64,000 bases of DNA, taken from assembly GCA_028095005.1 (NCBI GenBank), contig CM051460.1, positions 289,839,074-289,903,073 of the forward strand, read 5' to 3'. The notes beneath the pieces were generated by a model. That model did not search any database. It was not told where the DNA came from and saw only the letters and a program-made list of their open reading frames with translations. Origin of the DNA: Rhynchospora pubera. Lineage: Eukaryota; Streptophyta; Magnoliopsida; Poales; Cyperaceae. Of this stretch, positions 11,537 to 24,471 are shown piece after piece (position 1 is the stretch's first letter; every line of letters begins with the position of its first letter). Both the position numbers and the translations under genes were made by a program.

Positions 11537-13969
11537 TAGGTCCCGACTGGATACCACTTTGAGCAAGCTATATAGGGACCAAAAAAAAAAACATTCAGAG
11601 CATTGAGGCGGTGCTCATAAAGGCATGCAACTAGCTTGAAGTTCACAACAGAATGAGACACGTGTTTTCATCACCTAGGGGCCATTTGGATCGATTAGGA
11701 ATTTGGAGAATTTAGGGAATTTCTTATTTCTAGACATAAATTTATTGGGAAGTGTATAACTTTGTGAAGAGTTCGAATTGTTTATAATAAATTTATGCTA
11801 AAAATATAAAATTCCACGATGAATTCAAACAGTCGCTAGAGTTGCACGATTCAAACCACCTACTCCAAACCTACTCGTCAATAGAGAATTGACACGTGTA
11901 GAACCGTTCCTGGTTTTTTAAACTCCCCCCCCTAAATAAAAAGTGCAACCATAATGTAACAGTTTTACCGTAACGCGCGCAGATCAAATCATGAACTTAT
12001 CTTCAATGTTGTCTTGACGCGTATCAAGCTATTTCAGATTTTTTGAAATTCCACAGCTAAAGAGAATCAAGTACACCTTTGAAGGAGAGGCTTAAATATG
12101 GTTCCTACCGTAACCAACGACCCCATACTGAAGCCAGTGATCCAAAAAGTATTTCCGCGGCGACTCAAGTTATAAAAAGGGAGGCTGGGACACCCGACAC
12201 TTGCAACATTTGATTATTGATAACTGATTAGTCAGATTTAGCTAGAAAACAACCTTAAGATGCCCTAGTGGCCAGTGACTCCAACTTCCAAGTTTGAACA
12301 AGGCAAACACTAAATATACAAAACACTTTTGGCCCGCCCTCAAATTCACAGTTGGATCTTTAGACAGAAATCTTTGATATCTTGCAGTGGGATCAACAAA
12401 CAGAAAATTTCCTTCTTCAAACTAGAGGTGCCATACTATCACTAGGTATTGCCTGATAAGCTCATCTCCTCTTCTCATTTATTTACTTCGGATGCACTTT
12501 CTCCCTCAATTCCTAGTTGTGTTCCAAAGAAAGAAGAGCAAGTCAGTTGAAAACTTGAAATAATAATAATAATGCACAGGTAACTGTTTATGCATGCATG
12601 CAACTCTTACGATTTTTCCCCTTTAATACTTGCTAATGCTGTACGCTACATTAATTTTTTTGTGGGTCAATTGTACGTTACATTAATTACAAGCATGAAT
12701 ATTAAACCAAAGATTTTCTTTTTGATGGCTATTCTTTTAATTTATTATTTATATACGTACGTGTACATATATTTTGCGGATTAATGTATACATGCATGTG
12801 CAAATAGAAATCTCAGTATGTAGTAATCTATTGTACGTATTCACCGACATCGCCTGACACTATTTTTAACTCTTTTACAGAAATTACTAGTTTCATCCCA
12901 TAAGTGCATTGTACTGGTGAATGCTGCAACAATGCTGGCTTAAGAAGGTGATGTTGAAAGTTTCAAGGGTATTGATTTTTCTCCTCTTTTTTTTCTGTCT
13001 TAATGGCTTTAATTGAAATTTTTATGCAAGTCCGTGGGCATATAACAAAATCCGAAAACAATAATAACAAAAAAACTAGGAGACCGAGAACCGGCTCTTG
13101 ATTTAGTGACAAAGAGCAATGCATCTTGAGTGAAAGGTTGTACGTTCAAAACCCAATTAGGTATCATTTATAGAAATTTAATTTCATTTAAAAATAAGTT
13201 GGAAATCTTGACCCCAATTAATCTTCAAAATAATAATAATAATAAATAAATAACCAGCAGACCAGTAACCAAAATTGGACGAACTTAAAAACTCAATTGA
13301 ATTCCAAGGCCAAGAAATGAACTGAGGTAAACTTCATATAATAAAAAATATATATATGTCAAGCTAATAAAAATAAACGCTATACCCACCAGCTATTCCT
13401 GGTTTACCCAGGCATCGAAATGTTATGCTTGTACGTACGTACCAGTCAATACTCTTATAACATAAAATTCTTGACCAACATAATGCCATCTTCAGAAGGA
13501 GTATTTCTATTTACATAAAATATAAATTAGCATATTTTTTGTCCTATTAATTGGGTTCTATGCAAATTACACTATTAAGTTGCTGACTTTGAAAATGATA
13601 GACAGAATATTTTACTCACCAAAAAATCAACTAAACAATTCCTGCGATAATTTTTTAAAGTTTTTACTTCGAATATTATATTGATGTGACAGCTACTTTA
13701 TATATAGTAAAATACATGTTGACATCTATTCCCCTAACTTTTAATCTAATTGAGCATTTTTAACCCAAGAAACTTTCGAATGCATGATACTTGAATGAAT
13801 TTGTTCAGAATTAATATCTATAATAATCAGGTAACCTTAACAAGAATTGTGGGAACTTTTCATACTTTTCTTTGTTTGATTGTTTAAATTATTGTTCCCG
13901 CTAGCTGCAAAGCTACTAGTTGAATAAGAAATTCTTAAAAAAATATTCATAATATATAAAAGGTTTCAC
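11537..13969. other. Non-coding region 3' of the MADS gene, copy A
   Basis: About 11680-11840 looks like a small MITE (GGGGCCATTTGGATCG at one end, near-complementary AATTCAAACAGTCG at the other). A TATA-like TTATAAAAAGGG lies at about 12168 on the plus strand with no clear gene. On the minus strand a good acceptor precedes a short frame at 12512-12475 ending in TGA, a weak candidate for a terminal MADS exon. MADS exons 5-7 were looked for here and not recognised. Confidence 0.4.
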
Positions 13970-14066
13970 CTTCTTAGATTGTGTCAGGCTCAGGGCATCG
14001 ATTAATATTTTCTCCACCTTTTCAAGCTCGTTGTCTTTAAGATACTCCAGATGCTCATGATTAGCC
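13970..14066 (-). CDS. MADS gene exon 4 (K box), copy A
   Basis: 97 nt, acceptor TTTTTTAG|GGC, donor AAGAAG|GTGAAA. Encodes the amphipathic helix ELEKVEKILIDALSLTQSKK. Confidence 0.8.
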
Positions 14067-17000
14067 CTAAAAAATATGTTCTTTATTCTCAATATCGCTC
14101 TTACTGCTTAAGGAGCTGCTTGTTTTTTTTTATGTTGCAAAAAGCTAGCACATACCAGCAAGCAATTTGTTGTAGTACAGATTTTAAGTCTGAACCTGAA
14201 CATTTTTCCTCATTGTTCTGCACATAAATGATATTTTCTTATTATAATTGATATTTGTAAAAATTTAATTTTTACACATCTATTAAACTTTTGAGGCAAT
14301 TGCAAGCTAAAAGCCTTGGACTAAGAAAATTTCCCTAACTGTGACCAAACTAGCTAGTTTTGACTTTCAAGGCATATTATTGCTTACTTAACTTACCTGT
14401 GGGTTAGGATTAGTAAGCGAAATTGACAGATATGTAGATCTTCTGAGTGGGTCAATTCATATAAAAAAGATACAGGTGTTAACAATGAAATTGTAGTCAA
14501 AAGCAGGTTTGTTAATTAAAATTGTTTATACATATCTAAATTATTTAATGGGAAAAAAATATATTGGGCTTATTGGCTACCATAAATTCTATTTAAATCC
14601 ACCACTGGATTATATATCATAGTGCAACTTAACCTCAATTATCTTTTATTGAAGTCATAACTATTATCATATCCACTATTAAGAAATTAAGGTAGTTTTG
14701 CCCATTGTACCTTAATTCCAGTGGTATCCACTTTGGGCACCTCATCATCAGTTGCCTTTTTCTGGGTCCTTTCGAATTGTTGATACCGTTTCATCGTCTC
14801 CGCAATACTGTATTGACCAAATAAAATAGTGATTAGATTCATACATTTTTCACGATCAAATGCCATCAGGGAATTTCCATTTGGTCATACTTAATTATTT
14901 GTGCCAATTGTGACATATTTTGTTTGTTAGTAGGTCGAACCTGGTGCAGAAATTTGAAGTGGAGGTTTTATTGCTAGCTTTAGGGCATGGTCCAGGTGAC
15001 CAAGTGAAAGAAGTCAAGAAATGGGTCAGAAAATGAGATCCCTCTTATCCAAACTTTTGAGATCACATGAACAACTAGATTGTTCCCTCTTCACCTGATG
15101 TAGAAATACCACTTTTTTCTAGGTACTTGTTTTAGAAATAGCAAGTCACTGTTTGGTTACATATATATATAAAAGATCAGCAAATTAGGAAAATGAACTT
15201 ATAATAACTGCTTTTTATGTTATGTATGCTATTGTTTGCATAGATCATCTAAATTAAACTCTCTATTAGCACCCTTTTTGTAAAATATTGTGGGTGCTTT
15301 AGGTTTGATTACAATTTCAGATGACAAATGAGAGGGCCGCAAGATAGAGTACAATTGAAATGATAGAAATGAGAGACATAGAAGGGGAAGAAAAAAAAAA
15401 ATACCGTTGTGCTCTCATAAAATAATAGCAGTTAGTAAAGAGCTACATGGTGAAAGCGCCTAATTAATCAAGGAGAGCCTTGTGCTTCATGAATTCTTAG
15501 TATAAGTATAAACATCCATTGTACTGCCAGAATCTTATCAATAATCTGTACTTATCCTATCCTAGGTTTCATATGAATAAGAGATTAGGGAATGAGAAGA
15601 ATATTTTGCATAGACACTCAAAATTCCTTCTCTCTTTTCCTCTCCCTCAACACTTGTAAATACATCATTGATCACACAAGTTATTATATTTCATATTATT
15701 TTTTTTTCTAGTAAGGTCGCATCCATAATGATCATCATGTATTAGACTGATATATTTTCAAAATAAGCAATAAATCAAGGGAACTTATTTCAACAAAAAT
15801 TTAGTATATTGAAAAATTGAAATTTGAAACTTCAGCGTACTATAAGAATATGAGGAAAATATTTGACATTATTGACCTTGAATCATCTAGGGCATCATGT
15901 ATGTATAGAATTTAGAGTATAGATGTTCTCTCTAGTGAAGATCAATTCTCCAACCTCGGGCAGTGAGGTTGTAATTAAATAAAGAGATTATACTAAATAT
16001 TTGGACCTAACATTCTATTGGAATTATGTGTTGATCATATCCCTCTTGACATTTCTCATATCACATTATAATGCTTATTCTTTTTGTCAACCAAACTAAT
16101 CCATTATCTTTTTATAGGGTTGAGCAACATCCTTAACAAACTCATATATAGTTAGATCAAGTAGTATAAATTATTCATCTAAATAATTGATCAACATTTA
16201 AGCAATGATTCTATTGGACAATGACCAAACTAAGTGCTTACTCCTTTCATGAATGAGAGCCCAAATCAGGTTACCTAAGGACCCCCTCAGTAGATTAATT
16301 ATGCTTGCTAAAGATGAACTTTAAAGCTCCAATGTTACTATCTTCCAAGAAAATAATGATCACCTTTATAATTCTTTACTGCAGCACCATAATTTCATAT
16401 AAATATGATGTTTAATTTAAATTAAAGTATGTGTGATATAATAGAGAAGTATATTTATGCATGTTCATTGTCATTCGATAGCACCTGCTAAACGACTTCT
16501 ATTCGCTATAATACAAGTATGTTTCACTGCAATTTGCTATCGAATTTGCTACAATTAAACAGGACAATTAACATGAATATATATATATATATATATTTTT
16601 AAGTTTCATCATCTTCTTTATAAATATATAAGATGTGAAAACTGTTTAAACTTACATATTACAAGATGATCGATGAAGGAGACATTTTTTATCATCTGTT
16701 GTGTTGTGTCTAAATGTTTCATGTATTGTACCATGTCATGTCTAAACACTAAAATATATTCACAACATGTCTAAGATCTACGCCTCAAGTCCTTATGCAG
16801 TGCAATGTTGTATCTTCTTCAGACATGCCTTGTCGTGTTATGTTTGAACATGTTTCAATTCCAAAAAATATAGTTATATACTTATATTAATGGATAAATT
16901 AGAAATGTAAATTATGAAATTACCCTTCAACAAACAATACAAGGATTTGTTTTGTTATTTCATAAAATTTATCATTTTAACCCTCATTATAAACTTGATG

Positions 17001-19229
17001 TGTTTCTCAAGTCGTGTTGTGTTGTATCTCGTGTCGTATCTAGCCAATTCGTGTGTTGCGTCGTGTCTATATCATTAAAGTCGAACACGACATGCCTAAA
17101 GACTGGGCACGCTTAAGTTCTCGTACAATATTGTGCCCTTGTATTACTATTTTGTATCACCTTAATTTGTACTATGTTGTGTCGTATTCGGACAAACCGT
17201 ATTTTAAAAAACACCAATGATGAGCGATGCTATGAATGAAATAACAATTAGATTGATAATAATTCAACATAAATTATCTTAGATTTTTAAATATATTTAA
17301 TTTTTAATTAAATAATGATTGCTACGATTATATTTAATATATTTAAGGAAAATTCTGCCATGAACACTAATTTGAATCGGGTTTTAATATATTTAAGGAA
17401 AATTCTGCCATGAGCACTAATTTGAATCGAGTTTTAATCGCAACCGTTCATGAGCACTAATGAATTAATCTTTTTTGAAGGTGTGTGGTTGATATTAAAG
17501 CCCGATTAAGGAATTGGTTCTCGTGACAGAATTTTCCTAAATTTAATTATTTAACAAAAAGGGAGAACACTATTGTTAATTATAAAAAATGCAAAAAATA
17601 TATTTTTAATTATAGAAATAGTGGTCACGGGTTTTAATTAATACTATATATTATTCTTATTCTTATTATTGTTATTATTTGTTCCACTTGAATTGTGTAT
17701 ATATGCAATAAAACTACAGTCTGAGTTACTTGCATGCTTAATTCTTTAGGGCATGCTTAATTGATCAGAATTACAACTGTATTCAACTATAAAGGCTTAT
17801 CATTCCATGAATGTACGAAATATCAAACTACATAATTAAGGTATTGTGTGCTTAAGGTTATCTGTTTTGTTGAATATTTCTATCCTGCAAGTTATAAAAT
17901 AACGGTTACCGAGTTCACATCCATTGGCGTGGACAGTTTGTGCTACATATTAGTAATCTAATATTGCTATAAAACATATATTAATCTCTCTATAAATCGG
18001 CCACTCACTATTTAAATTATTATACCAGTACCATGATGAATGGTTCTTCTTAATGAAAGAGATAAATCACATCTCTCTTGATGTTAGGTTTGGATGTGAT
18101 GACTTCAATCTAGCAACCATGAAAGTATGAAACATGAAATGCATCACAGTATAGAGGAAAAGAAAAGCAAAATGACCGGAAGCTTTGCATGATGTTAATT
18201 TTTAGCACACATCTGATTTACTGATTATGGCAATACAAGGAGGAATTTTTTAGGTTGTTTCGTTCAAAATAGATGGTGTCAGTTTCAAATAAAAAGTTTA
18301 GATTGGTAGTATCTAATAGTTAATAACTCAATGAAGATTATATCAAAATATTCTATTCTATGGAATATAAATGAAAGGGTTGATCTTTCAGTTTTTGTTT
18401 GAAGATGGTGCACATTACTAATTTTTTTGGTGTTCATTGCTAATTTTATCCCTACAAAAGCATGTTTTGAGGAGACACGTATTAACATTCTAGTATCGCC
18501 TTATCTTCATTGGGAAAAGAATTAGATAATCAGTGACACACAAAATAAGAACCACTTGGAGATGAGGATGACAAGTTCATCACCAATAAAGACAACCAGT
18601 ATTGTACACACACTCAATCAAATTAGGAACCAGGTGTGAACAAGTTCATGCATTACATTCCTGTGCCATCAACCTTTTCTGTATATGGAAGAAGGGTGAA
18701 ATAGAAAACTATTAAATTTTGAAGAAAATGCTAGAAAAATTTTCGTCTTTTTTTGGGAAATATTTTACTCTTTTTGTCATAGGATTATTAAATCCTTCCT
18801 TTCCTCCTGATCTAGTACTGCAAACTTAAAATTTGAAACTAAGTTGAACAGTGCTATTAGCCCCTGAAAAATTTGCTCTGCACTCTTCTTTCCAAGGGAA
18901 TTAATTATACCCTTCTTAGTAATGAACTCACCTAAATTTTTAATTATCCTCATTACTACTTAACCTAAAGAAAGAAGTGGATCTAAGTTAAAAATAATTT
19001 TATACCAGGAGCAAGAGGAGTACTCAAAGAGGCGACCAGCAGCAGAGAAAACGAGAAGCGCCACCTCAGCATCACAGAGAACAGCGAGCTCAAAGGCCTT
19101 CTTGAAGAGACCAGATCTCCTCTTCGAAAACCTCACTTGTCTACTCGTCTTGTCTTCTATCCTCTCTATTTTTACCCTGCCCCTCTTCTTCCTCTTCTGC
19201 TTTGCTTCTCCCATCGAAGACGAGTCCAT
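13970..19229 (-). CDS. FLC-like MIKC-type MADS-box transcription factor, copy A (exons 1-4 recognised)
   Basis: Exons (minus strand): 1, 19229-19006 (224 nt); 2, 14807-14711 (97 nt); 3, 14217-14156 (62 nt); 4, 14066-13970 (97 nt). All have AG acceptors and GT donors and join without frame breaks. Exon 1 encodes a basic N-terminal extension and a complete MADS box (motif RQVRFSKRRSGLFKKAFELA). Exon 2 gives the I region and K-box start (ETMKRYQQFERTQ); exons 3-4 give K-box helices (LKDNELEKVEKILIDAL). Exon 3 has the 62-nt size typical of MIKC genes; exons 2 and 4 differ from the usual ~79 and 100 nt. MIKC proteins bind CArG boxes as dimers in the nucleus. The MADS box resembles FLC-clade and grass OsMADS51-like proteins. 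Intron 1 is 4.2 kb, as in FLC-type genes. Last exons not found, and homology to copy B ends 121 bp upstream of the ATG, so the native promoter is lost. Confidence 0.8.
14156..14217 (-). CDS. MADS gene exon 3 (K box), copy A
   Basis: 62 nt, acceptor TTATGTGCAG|AAC, donor CTG|GTATGT. Size and phase (0 to 2) match canonical MIKC exon 3. Confidence 0.75.
14711..14807 (-). CDS. MADS gene exon 2 (I region / K-box start), copy A
   Basis: Acceptor TCAATACAG|T and donor AAG|GTACAA. The first base completes a codon split with exon 1. Includes ETMKRYQQF, the usual post-MADS motif, and an acidic insert (ATDDEVPKVD). Confidence 0.8.
14808..19005 (-). other. MADS intron 1, 4.2 kb, copy A
   Basis: AT-rich. 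Holds an AT microsatellite at about 16576-16597 (2 bp longer here than in copy B), a stretch at about 16690-17180 rich in TGTTGTGTC/GTCGTGT words, and a MITE at about 17341-17545. No other gene seen; a 67-aa frame at 18285-18488 has no support. Confidence 0.6.
17341..17545. mobile_element. MITE-like inverted repeat with a duplicated left arm, copy A
   Basis: The left arm TTTAAGGAAAATTCTGCC... occurs twice, 50 bp apart (from about 17341 and 17391). Its imperfect complement (CAGAATTTTCCTAAAT) ends near 17543. Terminal repeats are about 48 bp and the interior is under 70 bp. No coding capacity. Confidence 0.6.
19006..19229 (-). CDS. MADS gene exon 1 (MADS box), copy A
   Basis: ATG at 19229-19227; donor TG|GTATAA after 74 codons plus 2 nt. 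About 16 residues of charged, lysine-rich extension precede the MADS domain. An internal Met (residue 6) could be an alternative start. The reading frame running past the donor to 18960 is intron read-through. Confidence 0.88.
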
Positions 19230-19350
19230 TAACCTAATAATAAGTACTTCTTTCTTTCTTTCTTACTTTCTTTTTTTGAAAAAGGATTGATTGAGATAGG
19301 CACCGCCATTTGAGTTATAGAAAGTGGCGGAGGAAGAAGACAGGGAGCAC

Positions 19351-22300
19351 GAATCCGAGCAAGGACAGACGGCTCATTATCCGTCAGATTTGCGGGGTAT
19401 ACAACAACAACCCCTGAACAAGAAGCTATTCGTGGAGAAAATGATGAGGAAGAACTCGAACAAGAATTCATCAATCTACTCACGCTAGATGATGATTGGC
19501 CATATGAAGATGATCCATAATTTTCAGAAATCTATTCAGACCCTGAGGAATTCAGTGAAGATGACGAGACTGAGCAAGATGATGGTCTCTTATTGGGAAA
19601 ATGGTTCTTGGCAATACTAAGAGCCGAACAAACTGAACCAACAGTTGAAATGCTAGAACCAATAAACCCGTATCAATGGTTTGCTATTGAGCAGCTAGAT
19701 AGTGAAGACGAACTCGTACAAATGACATTTACAGAGTTCAATTGGCTAGAAACCATTGATGCAGAAAGTGAATGGTTTGAGAAACAAGCCCTCATGATGA
19801 CCTGTCAATGGGATGAGTCGGATGAAGATGAGATACTCTCCACGGTGCAATTCCTGTCTCAATTGGGTGCACCAGCAAACCAAGATGAAGACTTGCTAAG
19901 TCTTCTAGCGAAAGGTGGTGGGGAAGATGTCAGTTCCCCAAATTCTAAAACAAAGTGGGACGAAGATCTATTCGAGACAGTTTATATGGTAGAAGAGATG
20001 GAATACCCACAATTCAAAAATCTCAAAAAGAAAGTGGAGACTGTACTCTCAACTGCAGAGTCTTCACTTACAAGAATACCACCTGAACCAATCATGGGAC
20101 CGACCATGTACCCACCTGGTTCAAGGCAACCCCAGAACCTCCAAATCCCAGAGATAAAGGCACGGTTGGACAACATCCGCGGAGGCTATGCAAGGCAAAT
20201 GAACGAAAGATTTAACCTGCTAACAGCCCAAGCTAGTCAAGGTGCAATTCTAGTCTTACCAGAAGATATTGGGCTATACTCAGAAGTTATCTCCCGATGG
20301 GAATCAATCACTCTCAACCTGATAAATGAGAGAAATTGGACAGATAACAAATCTAAGGTCAATTATATCGAAAACCTCCTAGGCGAAACGGAGAAAAAGA
20401 CCTGGATTCAGTGGAGAATGGCATTCCCCACTGAATATGAGGAATTAGTTAACATTGCCGATGACCCACAAAATGTAATATCACAAATCAGGCAAATGTT
20501 TCTGTTGGAGGATCCAACAACCGGGTCCACTGAAGAGCAAGATCGAGCGTACAACGACCTGGAGAGACTTTCATGTCACAATGTGAAAGATCTTTTCGAT
20601 TATATAAATGATTATAAGATTTTGGCGGCAAAATCAGGAAGGATGTTCATATCTCCAGAACTCTCAACAAAATTTTTCAAAAAGATGCCTCCAATTATTG
20701 GTGGAGAAATTGAGAAGGCATTTGCTGAAAAATACCCAGGCAATACTGTGGGTGTTATTCCAAAAATACATTTTACCTACCAGTACCTGGCAGAGCAATG
20801 TAAGAGAGTTGCACTCCAAAGAAGCCTCAAAGATCTCTCATTCTGTAGCCGCATACTAGTGCCGGGTTACTATCAAAAGAACAAGAAGTATGGTCTTCGA
20901 AAGGCGAAGATATATTGGGGCAAACCACATGATACGCACATCAGAGTATTAAAAAAGAAGCACGCAGATAAAGTAAGGAAATGCAAGTGCTTTATATGTG
21001 GTGAAGAGGGACATTTTGCCCGCAACTGCACAAGGCAAAAAGGAAACATTGCAAGAGCAGCCATAGTCGAAAATCTAGACCTAGATGATGACTGGGATGT
21101 GCTCTCGGTAGATCAAAATGAACCAGATAGCGATGCAATCTGTTCATTTTCTGAAGGAGAAGGAAGTACTAGTCATTCTTTGATGGCTGGTATAAATGAG
21201 GTTCCATACGAAACCGCAATGATGATAATGAGTGAAGAAATCTCATGGCGAGTGGTGACCTCAGTGCCCCAAGAAATCCAAAACTGTGCGCATCAATGGG
21301 AGGACAACAGTCCAGTGGCGCAAGAATTCATGAGGTGTCTGTTCTGCAAGGAGCAGACTAATCCAAGGATGAGAGCACATTGTAGTATATGTCATTTGAC
21401 TGTCTGCCCGATGTGTTCGAGATTCAACCTGGGAAGAAGGTTGACAATACAAAGATCAAATCTCCAGTATGACAACAAGGATACCCTAATCAATGAGCTG
21501 ATTGGGTATACAAATTTCCTCTTAGCAGAAAACCAAAGGCTAAAGGAAAGAATTGAAGAATTGGAGATGGGAAAGGATCTGGATGAAATGCGAGATCTAA
21601 TAAAAGAAAAATCCCCTGAAAAGCTAATTGTTGAAGAGGTAGATTCGGATCATGAAGCAATTGAAAATCATATCCAGAAACGAAATGGAGTGGTAATCAG
21701 GATGCTGACAGATAGAGATGAATACATCAATACTCAAGTTCCAGATCCTAGAAAAGGGAAGAGAGTCTTAAACAGACTTTACAATATTGAGCTGACAATG
21801 GAAATACCAGGTGTTGAGAAGTTCAAAATCCAAGCAATCCTGGATACTGGTGCCACAGTTTGCTGCGTGGACCAGAATGCAGTCCCAAAAGAACCTTTGG
21901 AACCCAGTGCGCACCCTATTCAAATCAACGGGGTTAACTCTTCTCAAATAGCCAACCAAAAACTCAAAGGCGGAATGATGGCTATCGAGGAAAATCGTTT
22001 CCGTATTCCTTTCACCTATGCATTCCCAATGGAACAGAGGGACAAAATCCAAATGCTGATTGGTTGCAATTTCATCCGAGCCATGCAAGGGGGGCTTAGG
22101 ATTGAGGGCCAAATGGTGACATTTTACAAAAATGTCACAACAATTGCGACAAAAGTTGACGCTGAGGTAGTAGCTTCAGCAGCAATCGAAGAACTTGAGC
22201 TGTCTGAGTTAGAATATTTTGAGATCCAAAGAATCACTTCATACTCTTGTGGTGAAGAATCGCAGAAATTCAAAGAGAGGTTCAGACCTCTTTTTAAGAG

Positions 22301-23885
22301 ATTAAAAGAACAAGGGTATATTGGAGAAAATCCTCTCCAACACTGAGAAAAGAATCGGATTAGGTGCAAGTTAGACATCATCAATCCGGATATTACAATT
22401 CAAGACAAGCCTCTGAAACATGTCACACCGGCAATGAAGGAACAATTTGACAAGCATGTTCAGGCGCTACTCAAGATTGGACTGATACGACCCAATAAGA
22501 GCCGACATAGAACCATGGCAATGATGGTAAATTCAGGAACATCAATAGACCCAAAGACTGGCGCTGAAATCAAAGACAAGGAGCGTATGGTATTTAATTA
22601 CCGTACTCTCAATGATAATACCCACAAATACCAATACAGCCTGCCAGGGATTAATACCATCCTAAAAAAGGTTGGTAATAGTCGGATTTATTCAAAATTC
22701 GACTTAAAAAGTGAGTTCCATCAGGTGGCAATGGATCCTGAATCTGTTGAGTGGACGGCTTTTGTTGTTCCAAATGGCTTGTATGAATGGCTAGTTATGC
22801 CATTCGGGTTGAAGAATGCACCGGCAATTTTTCAAAGAAAGATGGATGATTGCTTCCGGGGAACGAAAAACTTCATAGCAGTCTACATCGATGATATACT
22901 GGTGTTTTCTGAGAATGAAGAACAGCATGCCAAACATTTGGAGACTATGCTGACAATTTGTGAGAAATGGGGGCTTGTACTCTCCCCAACTAAAATGAAA
23001 ATAGCTGTACAGGAAATCGAATTCTTAGGTGCAGTTATTGGGAACAGAAAAATCAAACTTCAGCCGCACATAATCAAGAAAATCATTTCTTTCGATGAAG
23101 AAAAATTGAAGGAGAAGCCTGGTATGAGATCATGGCTTGGCATCCTCAACTATGACAGATCATACATACCGAAATTGGGAACATTACTTGGGCCATTATA
23201 CTAAAAAACAAGCGAACACGGTGACAAAAGGCTCAAAAGCTCAGACTATGAGATCATCAGAAAGGTCAAGCAAGCGGTGTAGCAGCTTCCAGATCTCGAG
23301 CTACCTCCGGAAGGATCCTACATCATCCTTGAAACAGATGGATGCATGGAAGGATGGGGTGGAATATGCAAATGGAAGAAAGCAAAACATGACCCTCGAA
23401 ACACGAAGAAAGTTTGTGCGTATGCAAGCGGGAAATTCCCAGTAATTAAATCCACAATAGATGCAGAGATCTATGCTTGCATGGAAACAATGAAGGCACT
23501 CAAGATTCACTACCTGGATCAAAAGGAGATCACTCTCAGAACTGATTGCCAGGCCATAATCAGTTTCTATAACAAGTCATCACAAAACAAACCTTCAAGA
23601 GTCCGATGGATTAATTTTGTTGACTTTGTTACAGGAACAGGAGTGCAAGTTAATTTCGAACACATTGATGGGAAGCAGAATATACTGGCTGACTCACTCT
23701 CAAGGCTCACAGCAAATATGGTGAAAACCGAAAATTGCTACTGGGCCGACGAACAACTAGCAGATTTAGAGAAAGTACTCGAGGAAACAAAGGATGCTCC
23801 CGAAGAAATCCTAAATCATCTAGCAACAACAGTTGGTCACATAGGCAACATGCTAGATGAGAACAGTGTTCTCCGATATCTCTAA
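19351..23885 (+). pseudogene. Pararetroviral polyprotein (capsid-protease-RT-RNase H), 5'-truncated with four in-frame stops
   Basis: A single frame runs throughout, interrupted by TAA 19518-19520, TGA 22344-22346, TAA 23202-23204 and TAG 23280-23282; no frameshift is needed. The longest open piece (to 22346) has an acidic N-terminal part, a coat/nucleocapsid-like region, a CCHC knuckle at 20988-21029, a second six-Cys box at 21336-21416, a coiled coil at about 21480-21590 and an aspartic protease with DTG at 21843-21851. The next piece holds RT with YIDD at 22884-22895. RNase H follows (acidic residues in TDGCMEGWGG, E in the DAEIYACME helix, RTDCQAI, and a final D near the end). The movement-protein domain expected before the capsid in badnaviruses is missing. 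No intact product is expected. Confidence 0.9.
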
Positions 23886-24043
23886 GAAAAGACGAAAGCG
23901 GGCATGGTGGACCGCTGGAAAAACCCACCATAACCATTGTATCTAAGGACCCGTCTGGCAGTAATCTATGGAAAACTGCTGACATTTTTAGAAAATTTAA
24001 TTTTGTTTTATGTATGTAATTTTGCAAATTTTATTTTCAGAAG

Positions 24044-24157
24044 ATGGTGCTTGATCACTTGCGAAATTTGATGAGAATCCATGAAGGAAGCCCAACAACT
24101 GGGTTTAGACCAGGAAGTAGGCAAGCTTTCCAGCAAGTCGAGAGATGGCAACTTTAG
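24044..24157 (+). CDS. Short ORF (37 aa) downstream of the viral polyprotein
   Basis: Starts ATG 24044 four bases after TTTTATTTTCAG, which looks like a 3' splice site. Its end overlaps the start of the next ORF (ATG 24145, stop at 24155-24157). Unrecognised product; it may be an upstream ORF, or coding sequence joined by splicing in the original virus. Confidence 0.3.
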   Translation: MVLDHLRNLMRIHEGSPTTGFRPGSRQAFQQVERWQL

Positions 24158-24471
24158 GGGGAGAGACAAACTCTCTTCAGGATTATGAAGTAATCACTGG
24201 TGATTTAATAACAGTTTATCCAAGGTCTTTTCATTGGGAAGGAGCCATGAAGCTTAGACTAAAGGAAATACACGACGAGCAACTACAGAAAACTATGAAA
24301 GAGGTTGAAAGGCTCATAACATTGAGTTATCTTCAAAAGATTCGGCTTGAACAAAGTGCATCCAAAGACAACTGGGCTAGCAGTGCACTGGGACCAGTTA
24401 ATCATAACATTGATGAGCTGTTAAGAATTCACCAAAAGATACAATTGATCCAGCAAGGCCATTACTATTAG
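24145..24471 (+). CDS. Pararetroviral 3' ORF (108 aa), function unknown
   Basis: Intact 108-codon frame between the RNase H end and the viral promoter. Helix-rich and charged (motif MKEVERLITLSYLQKI), no Cys motifs, signal peptide or membrane segment. The position matches ORF4 of rice tungro bacilliform virus, which is made from a spliced RNA, and an acceptor-like TTTTATTTTCAG lies about 105 bp upstream. I do not recognise the family by sequence. It could also be lineage-specific or a displaced small ORF. It stayed open while the polyprotein gained four stops, which at this length could be chance. Confidence 0.55.
   Translation: MATLGGETNSLQDYEVITGDLITVYPRSFHWEGAMKLRLKEIHDEQLQKTMKEVERLITLSYLQKIRLEQSASKDNWASSALGPVNHNIDELLRIHQKIQLIQQGHYY

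Larger units (their letters stand above)
1..19350. repeat. Copy A of a >=19.35-kb segmental direct duplication
   Basis: Base 1 aligns with base 33356, and colinear near-identity runs to 19350 (=52735). The offset is 33355 at the left, 33354 after a 1-bp indel in the 5' LTR, 33387 after a 33-bp deletion in copy A's 3' LTR, and 33385 after an AT-microsatellite difference near 16580. I saw only scattered substitutions. The left end lies outside the window. The right end is abrupt and coincides with the start of the pararetroviral sequence. A recent real duplication and an assembly artefact (two haplotypes joined) are both possible. Confidence 0.95.

Noticed and set aside
12475..12512. Terminal MADS exon on the minus strand
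   Set aside because: Good acceptor and a short open frame ending in TGA, but no conserved C-terminal motif and no linking exons; too weak to annotate.
23137..23445. A frameshift between RT and RNase H
   Set aside because: The original frame continues through the region with two stop codons (23202 and 23280) and matches RNase H on the far side; the 102-aa frame here is a shadow.
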